Origin: Mesorhizobium shangrilense
GTDB lineage: Bacteria > Pseudomonadota > Alphaproteobacteria > Rhizobiales > Rhizobiaceae
DNA length: 64,000 nt
Direction: 5' to 3'
Assembly: GCF_028826155.1 (NCBI RefSeq)
Contig: NZ_JAQGPN010000001.1
Coordinates: forward strand, 3,291,501 to 3,355,500
Shown here: positions 8,834 through 18,901 of the stretch, in pieces
Layout: every line of letters starts with the position of its first letter
How positions within the stretch are numbered: position 1 is the stretch's first letter
Translations under genes and position numbers: made by a program
Notes under the pieces: model-generated
Seen by the model: the letters and a program-made list of their open reading frames with translations, nothing else
The model's database searches: none
Told to the model about the DNA's origin: nothing

Positions 8834-8884
8834 AGATAGTGATTGTTCTGGTTTTGTTTTGATGCGATTCACAGGGGCCGCGAA

Positions 8885-9598
8885 ATGCTGACGCGCAAGC
8901 AACTTGAACTTCTGGTGTTCATCAACCAGCGCCTCCGGGAAGCCGGCGTCCCTCCCTCGTTCGACGAGATGAAGGAGGCGCTGGACCTCGCATCGAAATC
9001 CGGAATCCACCGCCTGATCACGGCGCTCGAGGAGCGCGGCTTCATCCGCCGTCTGCCTAACCGGGCGCGCGCGCTCGAAGTGATCAAGCTGCCCGAGGCC
9101 ATGGCTCCCGGATTGGGCCAGCCCCGAAAATTCTCTCCGAGCGTCATCGAGGGCAGCCTTGGCCGCAAGACGGAACCACCCAAGCGGCCGATCGCCGGCA
9201 ATGACGACGAATCCTCCGCCGTCTCGATCCCCGTAATGGGGCGCATCGCGGCGGGTGTGCCGATCGACGCCATCCAGCACAAGACGCATTCCATCGCCGT
9301 GCCCCCGGAAATGCTCTCCGGCGGCGAGCACTATGCGCTGGAGGTCAAGGGCGATTCGATGATCGAGGCCGGCATTCTGGACGGCGATACGGTGATCATC
9401 AAGAATGCCAGCAACGCCAATCCGGGCGAAATCGTCGTGGCCCTGGTCGATGATGAGGAGGCGACCCTGAAGCGGTTTCGTCGCAAGGGCGCATCGATCG
9501 CGCTGGAGGCCGCCAATCCGGCCTACGAGACACGCATCTTCGGGCCGGATCGGGTGAAGGTGCAGGGCAAGCTGGTCGGACTGATCAGAAAATACTGA
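8885..9598 (+). CDS. lexA: SOS repressor LexA
   Basis: 237 residues. The N-terminal winged-helix begins [17 protein letters not shown]. The C-terminal S24 peptidase part has the cleavage bond A123-G124 (RIAAGVP), the catalytic serine S158 (KGDSMIEAG) and lysine K196 (EEATLKRF). RecA filaments trigger self-cleavage, which releases DNA-repair genes. The length is normal for Rhizobiales, which have a longer linker than Escherichia coli LexA. The ATG at 8885 is chosen because the protein starts with the family-standard MLTRKQ. The upstream SOS box shows autoregulation. It faces comEC, as in other Rhizobiales. Confidence 0.97.
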   Translation: MLTRKQLELLVFINQRLREAGVPPSFDEMKEALDLASKSGIHRLITALEERGFIRRLPNRARALEVIKLPEAMAPGLGQPRKFSPSVIEGSLGRKTEPPKRPIAGNDDESSAVSIPVMGRIAAGVPIDAIQHKTHSIAVPPEMLSGGEHYALEVKGDSMIEAGILDGDTVIIKNASNANPGEIVVALVDDEEATLKRFRRKGASIALEAANPAYETRIFGPDRVKVQGKLVGLIRKY

Positions 9599-9629
9599 GC
9601 GAGGCGACGCATGTGTCGGCGCTTGCGCC

Positions 9630-9680
9630 CGCGTGCGCGAGGCTCTTGGTTGCGCGCACGCGCGGATTGCTCTTCATTTC
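9630..9680 (+). terminator. Probable lexA terminator hairpin
   Basis: A perfect 10-bp inverted repeat, CGCGTGCGCG (9630-9639) with CGCGCACGCG (9653-9662), has a 13-nt loop and starts about 30 nt after the lexA stop. It is followed by a T-rich but interrupted tract up to about 9680. Stem strength supports termination; the weak U-run lowers confidence. Confidence 0.5.
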
Positions 9681-9689
9681 CCAGACCGT

Positions 9690-9914
9690 TAGGGTTGTTT
9701 TCCGGGAACCTTGCGGGCTGAGTTGGGCGCTGGCGCGTATCGCAATGCGAGCCCCCTCCTCCTGATCAGTGCACTTCGCAGCCCTAGGCGCTGCGCCTTT
9801 GCTACACTCGCCGACGCTCCTGGACCAACCGCCGCCCAAATGGCTCCCTCGCGCCGGGCTTGTATCAGGCATTTCCCTGCACCTGAGATGCGAGCCTGCT
9901 GGACTTGGCGTTCG
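9690..9914. repeat. GC-rich non-coding stretch resembling a dispersed rhizobial repeat
   Basis: The 316-bp gap between lexA and comEC has no convincing gene. Open frames exist on both strands; the rightward one contains [16 protein letters not shown], a peptide pattern I recall from many short 'hypothetical' ORFs in Mesorhizobium genomes, which suggests a dispersed repeat translated by chance rather than a protein. It holds a hairpin with stem CGCAGC/GCTGCG at 9777-9795. No ribosome binding site fits any frame. The recall of the pattern is from memory and untested. Confidence 0.4.
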
Positions 9915-12479
9915 CTAGCCTGCTGCGGGCTTGCGCTTTGCCTTCGCGGGGTCCGGCTTCCAGGGCGGAAGTCCTCTCGCCTCGCGTGAAAATTGTCGGT
10001 GGACGTGCCAGGGGCGATAGGGCTCGAAAGTCGCGAAGGTGGCGCGATAGGCGTGTTGCCCTGATCTTTGCGACTCAACCACGGGCAGCGCCTGCGAGCC
10101 TGGCGCGACATGCGGATTGGCGGCATTGGCGCTGACAGCATCGTCGCTGGGAGCAGCATAGCTCCGGCGCGAGGGGAGTGTTTCGCGGAAGATCATCGCG
10201 CTGCCCCAACGTGCAAGCTCGCGACGCGTAATGACAAGGCCAGCCGTCGCCGGGCAAATGTCGACCACGGTCGGATCGTCGAAGATCAGCACCGCCGCAT
10301 CGCCGCAGGCCGCGCGTGCTATCGACAGGTCGGACGTCGTGACAACGAGGTCGCCGTCGAGTCGCGCCACGCAGGTCGATCTGGTGCAGGTGAAGCGCGC
10401 AACATCGTCTGCGCCGGCCGCAGGCATGGCGGACGCCTCTCCGTCGGCCGCCTGATCGACCAGAATCGGCTTGCTCACGCCGCTTGCCGCCATCGCCGAC
10501 TCCCAGTTCCGGAGCGTGAAATCGTTCGGACCTGAGCGGTTGAGCGCGATGCGTCCGTCCTCCGTCAGCAACGCCGCCAGCCGCCCGTCTTCCGAGACGA
10601 TCAGCCGGGGCGTCGGAGGAAGGAAGCACAGGACCAGCCCGCCGGCGATGAAAGGGACGGCCAGCAGCCGAAGCCAGGTGGTCAACAGCGTGGCGAGGAC
10701 CAGCGCGATAGTGAGCGCGATGATGGCGGATGGAGCAATCATCCCGATCACGTCGATCGGTGAGCGGTCCGAAAACCACCGCGCGATGGCGACCATCATC
10801 CGCAGGCCCTGCCCCATCACGCCGAATGGCAGGTCATCAAGGCCGAACGGCATGGCAACGACGCCGAGTACTGCGAACGGCATGACCAGAACCGAAACGA
10901 CCGGCATCGCCGCGAGGTTGGCGGCGAGACCCAGCGGCGACACCCGCTGGAAATGGTAGGCGCCGTAGATCGTCGTCGCAACGCCGGCCAGCAGCGACGT
11001 CGCAGCCAGACCCAGGACATAGAGCACAACGAGGCGGATTGCCCGCAGCAGAAGATGAGAGCTGCGCGCATGCGGACCTTGCGGCCGCCGCCTCGACCAG
11101 GCCGCATAGGCTCCGATCAGTGCTGCGGTCGCGGCAAACGACATCTGGAAGCTCGGGCCCACCACCTCATGCGGCGACACGACGATGACGACGATTGCGG
11201 CCAGCGCAAGATTTCGCATTGTGAGCGCAGCATGGTCGAAGAGCAGCGCGATCAGCATGATGGCGATCATGATGAAGCTGCGTTGCGCCGCGACCTGGTA
11301 GCCGGAGATGAAGAGGTACACCGCCAAGACGGCCAGCGCGACCGCGCCGGCATATTTGCGGACGGGACGACGCGCTGAAAAATTCTGGAAGCAAGCAAAG
11401 AACGCGCGCATTGCGCCCATGATCGTGGCCGCGACCAGCGCCATGTGCAGTCCCGATATCGACAGCACATGAGCGAGGCCGGTCCGGCGCAGGGCCTCGT
11501 TGACATCCTCAGGAATGCCTGCGCGCACGCCCGCGATGAGTGCGGCGGCGATTTCGCCCTCTGCGCCACCGATCGTGTCCCGGATGCGGGCCGCCAGTGT
11601 GTCACGGGTATTTTCCACGACCGCACCGAGACGCTCCGAAGGCGTCGGCGGATCGGATGTGGCGATCAGTGTCGGCTCCATCAGGAAGAAGCCGGTTGCG
11701 CCGACGCCGTCGAAGTAGCTTTCGAAGGCGAAATCGTAGGCGCCGGGCCGCACTGGGCCGCGCGTAGGCAGCAGCCTGACGACCCCTTCCAGCACGTCGC
11801 CCGCCTCTGTCCCTGCTGGAATGGCGCGCGCCGAGACACGCACCCGCTCCGGCGCATGGCGAAGGCTCGGGCGTTCTGTCGCGATGACGTCAAGCGTCAG
11901 GCGCACCCGGCCGCTGGCAAGATGGTCCGTCGCGACGATCCGCCCGGTCAGGCGGGTGGTGATCTCGCCTCCCAACATCTTGGTGCCGGCGCGGATGGTC
12001 TCGACCTTGGCGAAGAGTGCGCCCAGCGAGATGCATAAAAGCGCGGCGGCAATCAGTTGCGCCAACGCCGAGCGTCTTGCCGCGAATGCGGTCACTGCAA
12101 GAGCGCCGGATGCGCCGAATAGCGCCCAGAGAGAGGGCTCGGCTCGGGCAACGAAATAGGCGAACGCCCCGATCGCAAGAAAGACAGGAACGAAGGTGAA
12201 CGGTGTGCCGCGCTCCATTTCCACGGCAACGGCCCGTGCGATGCCTTTGTGCAGTCTTGCAAGCCGCTGGTGCGGCGCCAGCGCCGAAACGGTCGCGTCG
12301 AAGGCGCTCAGCGTACCCGCGACGCCCCCTGCGGCCGGCGGGTCGCCCCCGTCCCCGGGCGGGCGAAAGGGATCCGTCGCCAGACGATAGGCGGCGTCCG
12401 GCGACGGAGCGAAGAATCGGTCTTCCTCTGCGTCTATGGAGGACGAACCCACCGTTCGCCGGTTCCCCAACCCTTGCAC
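9915..12479 (-). CDS. comEC: ComEC/Rec2-family DNA-internalisation channel protein
   Basis: 854 residues. It has an N-terminal DUF4131-like region with membrane segments, then the competence-domain core [20 protein letters not shown] (the Hx3SGxH-type signature), many membrane helices, and a C-terminal soluble part from about residue 660 ([21 protein letters not shown]). In competent bacteria ComEC moves single-stranded DNA through the inner membrane; many Rhizobiales carry it without known transformability. The C-terminal region is beta-lactamase-like by family but I do not see the HxHxDH zinc motif. The start is uncertain: GTG 12479 gives the longest product. It diverges from gltX with only 93 bp between them, so the two promoters overlap. 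Confidence 0.92.
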   Translation of the reverse strand: MQGLGNRRTVGSSSIDAEEDRFFAPSPDAAYRLATDPFRPPGDGGDPPAAGGVAGTLSAFDATVSALAPHQRLARLHKGIARAVAVEMERGTPFTFVPVFLAIGAFAYFVARAEPSLWALFGASGALAVTAFAARRSALAQLIAAALLCISLGALFAKVETIRAGTKMLGGEITTRLTGRIVATDHLASGRVRLTLDVIATERPSLRHAPERVRVSARAIPAGTEAGDVLEGVVRLLPTRGPVRPGAYDFAFESYFDGVGATGFFLMEPTLIATSDPPTPSERLGAVVENTRDTLAARIRDTIGGAEGEIAAALIAGVRAGIPEDVNEALRRTGLAHVLSISGLHMALVAATIMGAMRAFFACFQNFSARRPVRKYAGAVALAVLAVYLFISGYQVAAQRSFIMIAIMLIALLFDHAALTMRNLALAAIVVIVVSPHEVVGPSFQMSFAATAALIGAYAAWSRRRPQGPHARSSHLLLRAIRLVVLYVLGLAATSLLAGVATTIYGAYHFQRVSPLGLAANLAAMPVVSVLVMPFAVLGVVAMPFGLDDLPFGVMGQGLRMMVAIARWFSDRSPIDVIGMIAPSAIIALTIALVLATLLTTWLRLLAVPFIAGGLVLCFLPPTPRLIVSEDGRLAALLTEDGRIALNRSGPNDFTLRNWESAMAASGVSKPILVDQAADGEASAMPAAGADDVARFTCTRSTCVARLDGDLVVTTSDLSIARAACGDAAVLIFDDPTVVDICPATAGLVITRRELARWGSAMIFRETLPSRRSYAAPSDDAVSANAANPHVAPGSQALPVVESQRSGQHAYRATFATFEPYRPWHVHRQFSREARGLPPWKPDPAKAKRKPAAG

Positions 12480-12572
12480 CCCCGGGAGCCTATGCTACAT
12501 GGACGCCATCAGCGCGCCACTGGCGCGAAACCGTACCTTGCCGCGCGTATTGCCGGCCGCTCGAGAAGCCCC

Positions 12573-13997
12573 ATGACCGACACAATCGTTACCCGATTTG
12601 CGCCCTCACCGACCGGCTACTTGCACATCGGCGGCGCGCGCACCGCACTCTTCAACTGGCTCTACGCCCGCCACACTGGCGGCAAGATGCTCCTGCGGAT
12701 CGAAGATACCGACCGCGAGCGTTCGACGGACGCTGCAACTGCCGCGATACTCGACGGGCTGACCTGGCTCGGCCTGCACTGGGAAGGCGAGCCGATTTCC
12801 CAATTCGGGCGCGCCGAGCGGCATCGGGACGTCGGCGAGGAACTGGTGCGCCTTGGCAAAGCCTATTACTGCTACGCATCGCAGGCCGAACTCGAGGAGA
12901 TGCGCGAGAAGGCGCGCGCCGAGGGTCGTCCCCCGCGCTATGACGGGCGCTGGCGTGACCGCGATCCTTCCGAGGCGCCCGCGGGCGTGAAGCCGGTCAT
13001 CCGAATCAAGGCTCCGCGCGAGGGCGAGACGATCGTGCGCGACCGTGTGCAGGGCGACGTGCGGTTCCCAAACAAGGATCTCGACGATTTCATCATCCTG
13101 CGCTCGGATGGAACGCCGACCTACATGCACGCGGTCGTGGTCGACGACCATGACATGGGCGTCACGCACATTATCCGGGGCGACGATCACCTGACCAACG
13201 CGGCGCGCCAGACGGTCATCTACGACGCCATGGGCTGGGAGGTGCCGGTGATGGCGCATATCCCGCTGATCCATGGAGCTGATGGCGCCAAGCTGTCGAA
13301 GCGCCATGGCGCGCTGGGCGTCGAGGCGTATCGCGCCATGGGCTACCTGCCGGCGGCACTGCGAAATTATCTTGTGCGGCTGGGCTGGAGCCATGGCGAC
13401 GACGAGGTCATGAGCCTCGACGACATGATCCGCTGGTTCGATGTGGATGACATCAACAAGGGCGCGGCGCGCTTCGACTTCCAGAAGCTGGAGGCGCTGA
13501 ACGGCCTCTACATGCGCAAGATGGATGACGCCGAGTTGCTGGACGCCTTCATCGTCACCCTGCCCTATCTTCCCGGCGGTGACGAGATATTGAAGCGGCT
13601 GACGGACGACCGCAAGGCGCAGTTGCTTGCCGCCATGCCAGGTCTCAAGGAGCGCGCAAAGACGCTTGTTGAACTCGCCGACGGCGCGGGATTCCTCTTC
13701 GCCGAGCGCCCGCTGCCAATGGACGAAAAGGCAGCCGCGTTGCTCGATGCCAACGGACGCTCTGTGCTCGCCGGCGCCCATGCGGCGCTGGAGGGGACGC
13801 AGGAGCCCTGGAGCGCGGCCTCGACCGAGGCTGCCGTCAGGGCTTTCGCGACCGAAAAGGGCCTCAAGCTCGGTGCGGTGGCGCAGCCGCTGCGCGCCGC
13901 TCTGACCGGCAAGGCGACGTCACCGGGGGTGTTCGACGTGCTTGCCGTGCTTGGCCGAGATGAAAGTCTTGGCCGAATTCGGGACAAAATCGATTAG
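12573..13997 (+). CDS. gltX: Glutamyl-tRNA synthetase
   Basis: 474 residues. Class I signatures are present: the HIGH-like motif in [20 protein letters not shown] (HIG at 18-20) and the KMSKS-like motif KLSKR at 240-244. It charges tRNA-Glu; in organisms that also carry GatCAB (gatC and gatA are in this window), a GltX may also mischarge tRNA-Gln, but that depends on paralogues not seen here. The ATG at 12573 is chosen because it opens the standard [15 protein letters not shown]; the open frame extends far upstream through non-homologous sequence. Followed by gltA after 180 bp, a conserved Rhizobiales order. Confidence 0.97.
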   Translation: MTDTIVTRFAPSPTGYLHIGGARTALFNWLYARHTGGKMLLRIEDTDRERSTDAATAAILDGLTWLGLHWEGEPISQFGRAERHRDVGEELVRLGKAYYCYASQAELEEMREKARAEGRPPRYDGRWRDRDPSEAPAGVKPVIRIKAPREGETIVRDRVQGDVRFPNKDLDDFIILRSDGTPTYMHAVVVDDHDMGVTHIIRGDDHLTNAARQTVIYDAMGWEVPVMAHIPLIHGADGAKLSKRHGALGVEAYRAMGYLPAALRNYLVRLGWSHGDDEVMSLDDMIRWFDVDDINKGAARFDFQKLEALNGLYMRKMDDAELLDAFIVTLPYLPGGDEILKRLTDDRKAQLLAAMPGLKERAKTLVELADGAGFLFAERPLPMDEKAAALLDANGRSVLAGAHAALEGTQEPWSAASTEAAVRAFATEKGLKLGAVAQPLRAALTGKATSPGVFDVLAVLGRDESLGRIRDKID

Positions 13998-14076
13998 GTC
14001 AGCCTCACTGCCCCAAAACCGTATTGAGTCCCGACTTTTGCGATGCAACATTGCTGTCACGGGCGAGCTTGGCACG

Positions 14077-14098
14077 TGTGCTGAAATACGTTAGCACA
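14077..14098. promoter_or_regulatory. Inverted repeat upstream of gltA
   Basis: TGTGCT at 14077-14082 and AGCACA at 14093-14098 form a perfect inverted repeat with a 10-bp spacer, about 80 bp before the gltA start. The geometry suits a dimeric regulator. I do not recognise the factor. Confidence 0.4.
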
Positions 14099-14177
14099 AG
14101 CCGCCTTCCATCATACTGTCCCCTGCGCCGGCGGGCCGTCCGTCCCTCGGCGACGGGGATTTTTCAAGGAGCCTTCC

Positions 14178-15467
14178 ATGACCAATTCTTCGGCGAAACT
14201 CGAACTTGGCGGCAAGACCCTTGATCTCAAGATACGAAAAGGCTCGGTAGGACCGGATGTGATCGACATCGCCCCGCTCTACAAGGAAACGGGCGCATTC
14301 ACCTACGACCCCGGTTTTACCTCGACCGCATCCTGCGAGTCCGAAATTACCTTCATCGACGGCGATGCGGGCGTGCTGCTGCACCGCGGCTATCCGATCG
14401 ACCAGCTCGCCGAGCACGGCGATTTCCTCGAAGTCTGCTACCTCCTGCTCTACGGCGAACTGCCGACCAAGGCCCAGAAGGAGGACTTTGACTACCGCGT
14501 CACGCGCCACACAATGGTGCATGAGCAGATGTCGCGCTTCTTCACCGGTTTCCGCCGCGACGCGCATCCGATGGCCGTGATGTGCGGAGTGGTCGGCGCG
14601 CTGTCGGCTTTCTACCACGACTCCACGGACATCTCCGATCCCTACCAGCGCATGGTGGCGTCCATGCGCCTGGTCGCCAAGATGCCGACGATCGCGGCGA
14701 TGGCCTACAAGTACCACATCGGCCAGCCCTTCGTTTATCCGAAGAACGAGCTCGGCTACGCCGCCAACTTCCTGCATATGTGCTTCGCGGTTCCGTGCGA
14801 GGAGTACAAGGTGAACCCGGTTCTCGCCCGGGCGATGGAGCGCATCTTCATTCTGCACGCAGATCACGAGCAGAACGCCTCGACCTCGACCGTGCGTCTG
14901 GCCGGCTCGTCGGGCGCCAACCCGTTCGCCTGCATCGCAGCCGGCATTGCCTGCCTGTGGGGTCCGGCGCATGGCGGGGCCAACGAAGCGGCGCTGAACA
15001 TGCTGGCCGAGATCGGCTCGGTCGACAACATTCCGGAGTACATCGCCCGCGCCAAGGACAAGAACGACCCGTTCCGCCTCATGGGCTTCGGCCACCGCGT
15101 CTACAAGAACTACGATCCGCGCGCCAAGATAATGCACAAGACCACGCATGAGGTTCTGGGCGAGCTGGGCATCAAGGACGACCCACTTCTGGACGTCGCC
15201 ATGGAACTCGAGAAGATCGCCCTCACGGACGAGTACTTCATCGAGAAGAAGCTTTACCCGAACATCGACTTCTATTCGGGCATCACGCTGAAGGCGCTGG
15301 GCTTCCCCACGACCATGTTCACCGTGCTGTTCGCCGTCGCGCGCACCGTCGGCTGGATCGCACAGTGGAAGGAAATGATCGAGGATCCGCACCAGAAGAT
15401 CGGCCGTCCGCGCCAGCTCTACACCGGCGCGCCGGAGCGCGACTACGTTCCGATCGCCAAGCGGTAA
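14178..15467 (+). CDS. gltA: Citrate synthase (type II)
   Basis: 429 residues. Condenses acetyl-CoA with oxaloacetate at the entry of the TCA cycle. The catalytic residues are visible: H265 ([11 protein letters not shown]), H306 ([13 protein letters not shown]) and D364 (PNIDFYSG). Length and the N-terminal beta-strand extension ([19 protein letters not shown]) mark the hexameric, NADH-sensitive type II enzyme of Gram-negative bacteria. AAGGAG lies 7 nt before the ATG. A strong hairpin terminator follows at 15501-15530. Confidence 0.98.
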   Translation: MTNSSAKLELGGKTLDLKIRKGSVGPDVIDIAPLYKETGAFTYDPGFTSTASCESEITFIDGDAGVLLHRGYPIDQLAEHGDFLEVCYLLLYGELPTKAQKEDFDYRVTRHTMVHEQMSRFFTGFRRDAHPMAVMCGVVGALSAFYHDSTDISDPYQRMVASMRLVAKMPTIAAMAYKYHIGQPFVYPKNELGYAANFLHMCFAVPCEEYKVNPVLARAMERIFILHADHEQNASTSTVRLAGSSGANPFACIAAGIACLWGPAHGGANEAALNMLAEIGSVDNIPEYIARAKDKNDPFRLMGFGHRVYKNYDPRAKIMHKTTHEVLGELGIKDDPLLDVAMELEKIALTDEYFIEKKLYPNIDFYSGITLKALGFPTTMFTVLFAVARTVGWIAQWKEMIEDPHQKIGRPRQLYTGAPERDYVPIAKR

Positions 15468-15500
15468 GCCGCCGGCGCTAGATCGAAGATCCGGGGAAAG

Positions 15501-15530
15501 AAGGCGCGAGGTTCGCGCCTTTTTCTTTTC
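15501..15530 (+). terminator. Rho-independent terminator of gltA
   Basis: GGCGCGA (15503-15509), a 3-nt loop and TCGCGCC (15513-15519) form a perfect 7-bp stem, followed by a run of T residues interrupted by one C. The left flank is A-rich, so it may also stop lpxB transcripts arriving from the right. Confidence 0.9.
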
Positions 15531-15539
15531 TTGCGGAGC

Positions 15540-16712
15540 CTACCGGCCTCTCCGCGCCTCGATCAGCTGCCTGACCACCCCGGCCGCGATCTCGCCGGCC
15601 GGCCGATCGACAGCCATGCGACGGGCCACTTCGGCAAAGCCCTCTTTCTGCCAGGCGCGCAGAGATGTGTCGCAGAACAGCGCCTCCATGTGCCTGACGA
15701 TCGTCTCGGATCGGATATAGCGGTCGTACACTTCCGTCACGATGGGGCGGTCGGCGATGATGTTTGGAAGCAGGGCGGACCACGTCGTCAGCATCCTCAC
15801 GGCAAGCTTGGCAATCGGGTCGAGCGTGTAGCAGGAGTACATGGGCACGCCCGCCAGCGCCAGTTCGAGCGACACTGTGCCCGACGCGATCATGGCGGCG
15901 TCGGCCTCGCCGAAGGCCTTCCATTTGCGCTCGGGTTCGACCGTGATCTCCGGCTTGACGTCCCAGTCTGTCGTGGCGTTGGCGACAAGTTGCGCAACAT
16001 GCGGAACCGTCGGCATCAGCACCTTCAGCCGATGGCCGCGGCGCTGCAGGGACGACACCGCCTCGCCGAAGACGTCGATCAGGCCCGAGACTTCCCCGCG
16101 GCGCGAACCTGGCAGCACAAGCAGCTTCTTCTCACGCCCAGGCGAAAGGTCGGCCTTTTCCGCTTGCCTCTGCGCAGCGCGCAAAAGACTGGGATCGTGT
16201 GTCAGCCGGTGACCGACATAGGTGCCGGGCGGCCCGCCAAGACGCGCAAGCGCCTCGACCTCGAACGGCAGAATGCAGAGGATGTGGTCGACATGACCGC
16301 GCATTGCAGGCGCACGCTTGGGACGCCACGCCCACACGCTCGGGCAGACATAGTGGATGATCGGGATATCGGGGGCCGCCGCCCTCACCTTCCTGGCGAC
16401 GCGCAGCGAGAACTCGGGACTGTCGATCGTGATCAGACAATCCGGTTTCGCCGCCACGATCTCACGCGCCGTCTGCGAGATACGGCGCATCAGCCGCGGC
16501 AGATCGCGCACGATGGCGCCGATGCCCATCAGGGCGATCTCGCCTGCATCGAACAGGCTGGTCAATCCGAGGTCCTGAAGGTGGCGTCCGCCGACGCCGA
16601 CCAGCTCAAGCCCGGAGCTTTCGGCCCGCAGCGCCCGCACGATATCGGCGCCCAGCAGATCGCCAGACTCCTCGCCCGACACGATCGCTATCTTGAGCGC
16701 GCGGCTGATCAT
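15540..16712 (-). CDS. lpxB: Lipid-A-disaccharide synthase
   Basis: 390 residues. Joins UDP-2,3-diacylglucosamine and lipid X to make the lipid A disaccharide. The N terminus LKIAIVSGEESGDLLGADIV is the GT19 family signature, with IIHYVCPSVWAWRPKRA and LLVLPGSRRGEV later, as in LpxB. The ATG at 16712 overlaps the lpxI stop (ATGA), which fixes the start and couples translation. Last gene of the leftward envelope block; it ends facing the gltA terminator. Confidence 0.97.
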   Translation of the reverse strand: MISRALKIAIVSGEESGDLLGADIVRALRAESSGLELVGVGGRHLQDLGLTSLFDAGEIALMGIGAIVRDLPRLMRRISQTAREIVAAKPDCLITIDSPEFSLRVARKVRAAAPDIPIIHYVCPSVWAWRPKRAPAMRGHVDHILCILPFEVEALARLGGPPGTYVGHRLTHDPSLLRAAQRQAEKADLSPGREKKLLVLPGSRRGEVSGLIDVFGEAVSSLQRRGHRLKVLMPTVPHVAQLVANATTDWDVKPEITVEPERKWKAFGEADAAMIASGTVSLELALAGVPMYSCYTLDPIAKLAVRMLTTWSALLPNIIADRPIVTEVYDRYIRSETIVRHMEALFCDTSLRAWQKEGFAEVARRMAVDRPAGEIAAGVVRQLIEARRGR

Positions 16713-17602
16713 GGTTCGCGATCCGACTTCAATCCGACGACGAACAGTCCCAGCGCGTCGGCCCTCTCGATGACCTTCGCCCAATCCAGGATGAGCGAAC
16801 GCCCGGCCTCCACACCGATTCCCGCAAGCCCGGCGGCATGGGCGCCGTCAACGGTCGCCGGACCGATGGCCGGCAGGTCCGCCCTCACCTCCTGATCGGG
16901 CTTGGCGCACTTGACGATGACGCCGCGCTTCAGCTTTGCGATGCGGCCGTGGGTGCGCAGCTCCCGGGCGCGCTCCAGCAGGCCGTCGGTGCCCTCTATG
17001 CCCTCCAGGGCAATGACGCGCCCATTGACCGATATCGCGGCCTGCCCGATGTCGAGGGCGCCTATCGCCAGGGCCGCCTCGCGCGCTGCCTCAAGGTCGC
17101 GCCAGTCGTCCGGCAATGGCTGAACCGCGGTCAGCGAACCTTCCAAGGCAAGCAGGTCCGGGACAATCTCGTGGGCGCCGACCACCTTCATGCCGGCCGC
17201 CTCGATGTGCTCGATGAGCAACCTCAGCATGCCATCGTCGCCGCGCTTCAGGGCTCTGGAGAGCCGCGGAAGCGCGGCCAGCAGGCCGAGATTGAGCTTG
17301 TAGGAACCCAATGAAGGACGTCGGTCGATGCTGCCGGCGAGCACCACATGGGTAACCTTGCGGCGCTTCAGCAGGCCACGGAGCGCGCCAGCGTCCTCCA
17401 GACTCATCGTCCTGTGCTCGAAACGGTCGAGACGGGAATCCGCGTCGGTTTCACCCTCGATAAGGACCACGAAAGGATCGTGTCCCAGCGCCCTAAGGCC
17501 TTCCGCGACATTGACCGGAAGCCGGCCGCCGCCGGCAACGACCGCGACCTTGTCCGGCGCAGACAGACGAACGGTTGCCCGCCGCTCAGACGTCTTCGAC
17601 AT
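16709..17602 (-). CDS. lpxI: UDP-2,3-diacylglucosamine pyrophosphatase LpxI
   Basis: 297 residues from ATG 17602. LpxI (DUF1009 family) hydrolyses UDP-2,3-diacylglucosamine to lipid X and replaces LpxH in alphaproteobacteria. The N-terminal KVAVVAGGGRLPVNVAEGL and the later HVVLAGSIDRRPSLGSYKLN and LEGIEGTDGLLERARELR match the two-domain LpxI pattern. Its place between lpxA and lpxB, with overlaps of 17 and 4 bp, supports the role. The start has no clear Shine-Dalgarno; a GTG at 17629 in the same frame is an alternative. Confidence 0.93.
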   Translation of the reverse strand: MSKTSERRATVRLSAPDKVAVVAGGGRLPVNVAEGLRALGHDPFVVLIEGETDADSRLDRFEHRTMSLEDAGALRGLLKRRKVTHVVLAGSIDRRPSLGSYKLNLGLLAALPRLSRALKRGDDGMLRLLIEHIEAAGMKVVGAHEIVPDLLALEGSLTAVQPLPDDWRDLEAAREAALAIGALDIGQAAISVNGRVIALEGIEGTDGLLERARELRTHGRIAKLKRGVIVKCAKPDQEVRADLPAIGPATVDGAHAAGLAGIGVEAGRSLILDWAKVIERADALGLFVVGLKSDREP

Positions 17603-18422
17603 CGGCGCCGGCGTCGCGGCCCTTGCCACGGGGCGGCACGACGAAATGCCTCTTGCCGCGCGCTGTGATGAAGTCGACGATCTTCAGCACTGTCGGTGAA
17701 CCGGAGAACTCGGTCCGCACCCGTTCCACGTTCTCGCTGACGGGGCGCGCCTCGTCGAAGAGCGCACGATAAGCCGCCCGCAGGGTGTATATCTCCTGGC
17801 GCGGAATGCCGGCGCGCTTCATGCCGATGATGTTGAAGCCGCGCAGGCTGGCCTTGTTTCCTTCCGCCATTCCAAACGGGATGACATCCCCGGCCACGCC
17901 GCAGGCCCCACCAACGAAGGCATTGTCGCCGATCCGCACGAACTGATGAACGGCAGTCAGCCCGCCGATGATGACGTTGTTGCCGACTTCCACGTGACCA
18001 CCCAGCGTCGCCAGGTTGGCGAAGGTGACGTTGTCGCCGACGATGCAGTCATGAGCAATGTGCGTGTAGGCCAGAAAGTTGCCATTCTCGCCGACCCTCG
18101 TCTCGCCGCGGCTGGTGTCGGTGCCCGTGTGCATCGTCACGCCCTCGCGAATGGTCGTGTTGCGGCCGACGATCAGCGTGGTACGGCCGCCCTTGTGTTT
18201 GGCGTTCTGGGGCGGTGCGCCAAGCACGGCCTGCGGAAACACCTTGCAGCCCGAACCGAGCGTTGTAGCGCCCATTATCGTCACGTTGTTCATGAGCTCG
18301 ACGCCGTCGCCGATCTCCGCGTCCGGGCCGATGCAGCAGAACGCGCCCACGCGCACGCCAACGCCCAGCTGAGCACCGGGTTCAACAAGTGCTGTGGGGT
18401 GGATAAACGTCTCGGCGGTCAT
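17586..18422 (-). CDS. lpxA: Acyl-ACP-UDP-N-acetylglucosamine O-acyltransferase
   Basis: 278 residues. First step of lipid A synthesis: transfers 3-hydroxyacyl chains from ACP to UDP-GlcNAc. The protein is a left-handed beta-helix of hexapeptide repeats ([20 protein letters not shown] onward) with the catalytic His in GVTMHTGT and a C-terminal helical cap that contains [14 protein letters not shown]. The ATG at 18422 overlaps the fabZ stop by 4 bp. The upstream in-frame extension is not conserved in character and overlaps fabZ. Confidence 0.97.
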   Translation of the reverse strand: MTAETFIHPTALVEPGAQLGVGVRVGAFCCIGPDAEIGDGVELMNNVTIMGATTLGSGCKVFPQAVLGAPPQNAKHKGGRTTLIVGRNTTIREGVTMHTGTDTSRGETRVGENGNFLAYTHIAHDCIVGDNVTFANLATLGGHVEVGNNVIIGGLTAVHQFVRIGDNAFVGGACGVAGDVIPFGMAEGNKASLRGFNIIGMKRAGIPRQEIYTLRAAYRALFDEARPVSENVERVRTEFSGSPTVLKIVDFITARGKRHFVVPPRGKGRDAGADVEDV

Positions 18423-18901
18423 TCGGGCTCCTGGTCGGACGTCTTCGGCGTCATCAATGCGGAAATCTCCGCTTCGGCGACCTTGCTTCCAGCCACGATT
18501 CCCTCGCACTGGAAGCGCCAGATGTTTCCGCGCTTCTTGAGTTTCTTCACATGGAGTTCCAGCCTGTCGCCCGGAATCACGGGCTTGCGGAACTTGGCGT
18601 TGTCGATGGTCATGAAATAGACGAGGGACGGTTTGTCCCCGCCCATTGAAAGCAGGCAGATCGCCCCAGCCGTCTGGGCCATGGCCTCCACGATGAGCAC
18701 GCCCGGCATCACCGGCGCGTCCGGGAAGTGACCCTGGAAATGCGGTTCGTTGATCGTGACGTTCTTGATCCCGATGGCTGAATTGTCCTGGTCGATCTCG
18801 ACGATCCGATCGACCAGCAGGAAAGGATAGCGATGCGGCAACAGACGAAGCAGCCGCATGATGTCGACTGCTTCCAACGCGGACTGTTCGGCCTCAGCCA
18901 T
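18419..18901 (-). CDS. fabZ: 3-hydroxyacyl-ACP dehydratase FabZ
   Basis: 160 residues, single hot-dog fold. Catalytic His58 in [14 protein letters not shown] and Glu72 in [11 protein letters not shown]. Dehydrates 3-hydroxyacyl-ACP in fatty-acid elongation, so it competes with LpxA and LpxD for the same acyl pool; the gene sits between the two, as in most Gram-negatives. The start at 18901 overlaps the lpxD end by 8 bp. Confidence 0.98.
   Translation of the reverse strand: MAEAEQSALEAVDIMRLLRLLPHRYPFLLVDRIVEIDQDNSAIGIKNVTINEPHFQGHFPDAPVMPGVLIVEAMAQTAGAICLLSMGGDKPSLVYFMTIDNAKFRKPVIPGDRLELHVKKLKKRGNIWRFQCEGIVAGSKVAEAEISALMTPKTSDQEPE

Noticed and set aside
9585..9872. Leftward open frame of 95 residues in the lexA-comEC gap
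   Set aside because: No Shine-Dalgarno, overlaps the lexA end and the repeat-like stretch, unusual composition.
12249..12572. N-terminal extension of the gltX frame
   Set aside because: The 108 extra residues cross the comEC start region and do not match GltX, which begins at [15 protein letters not shown].
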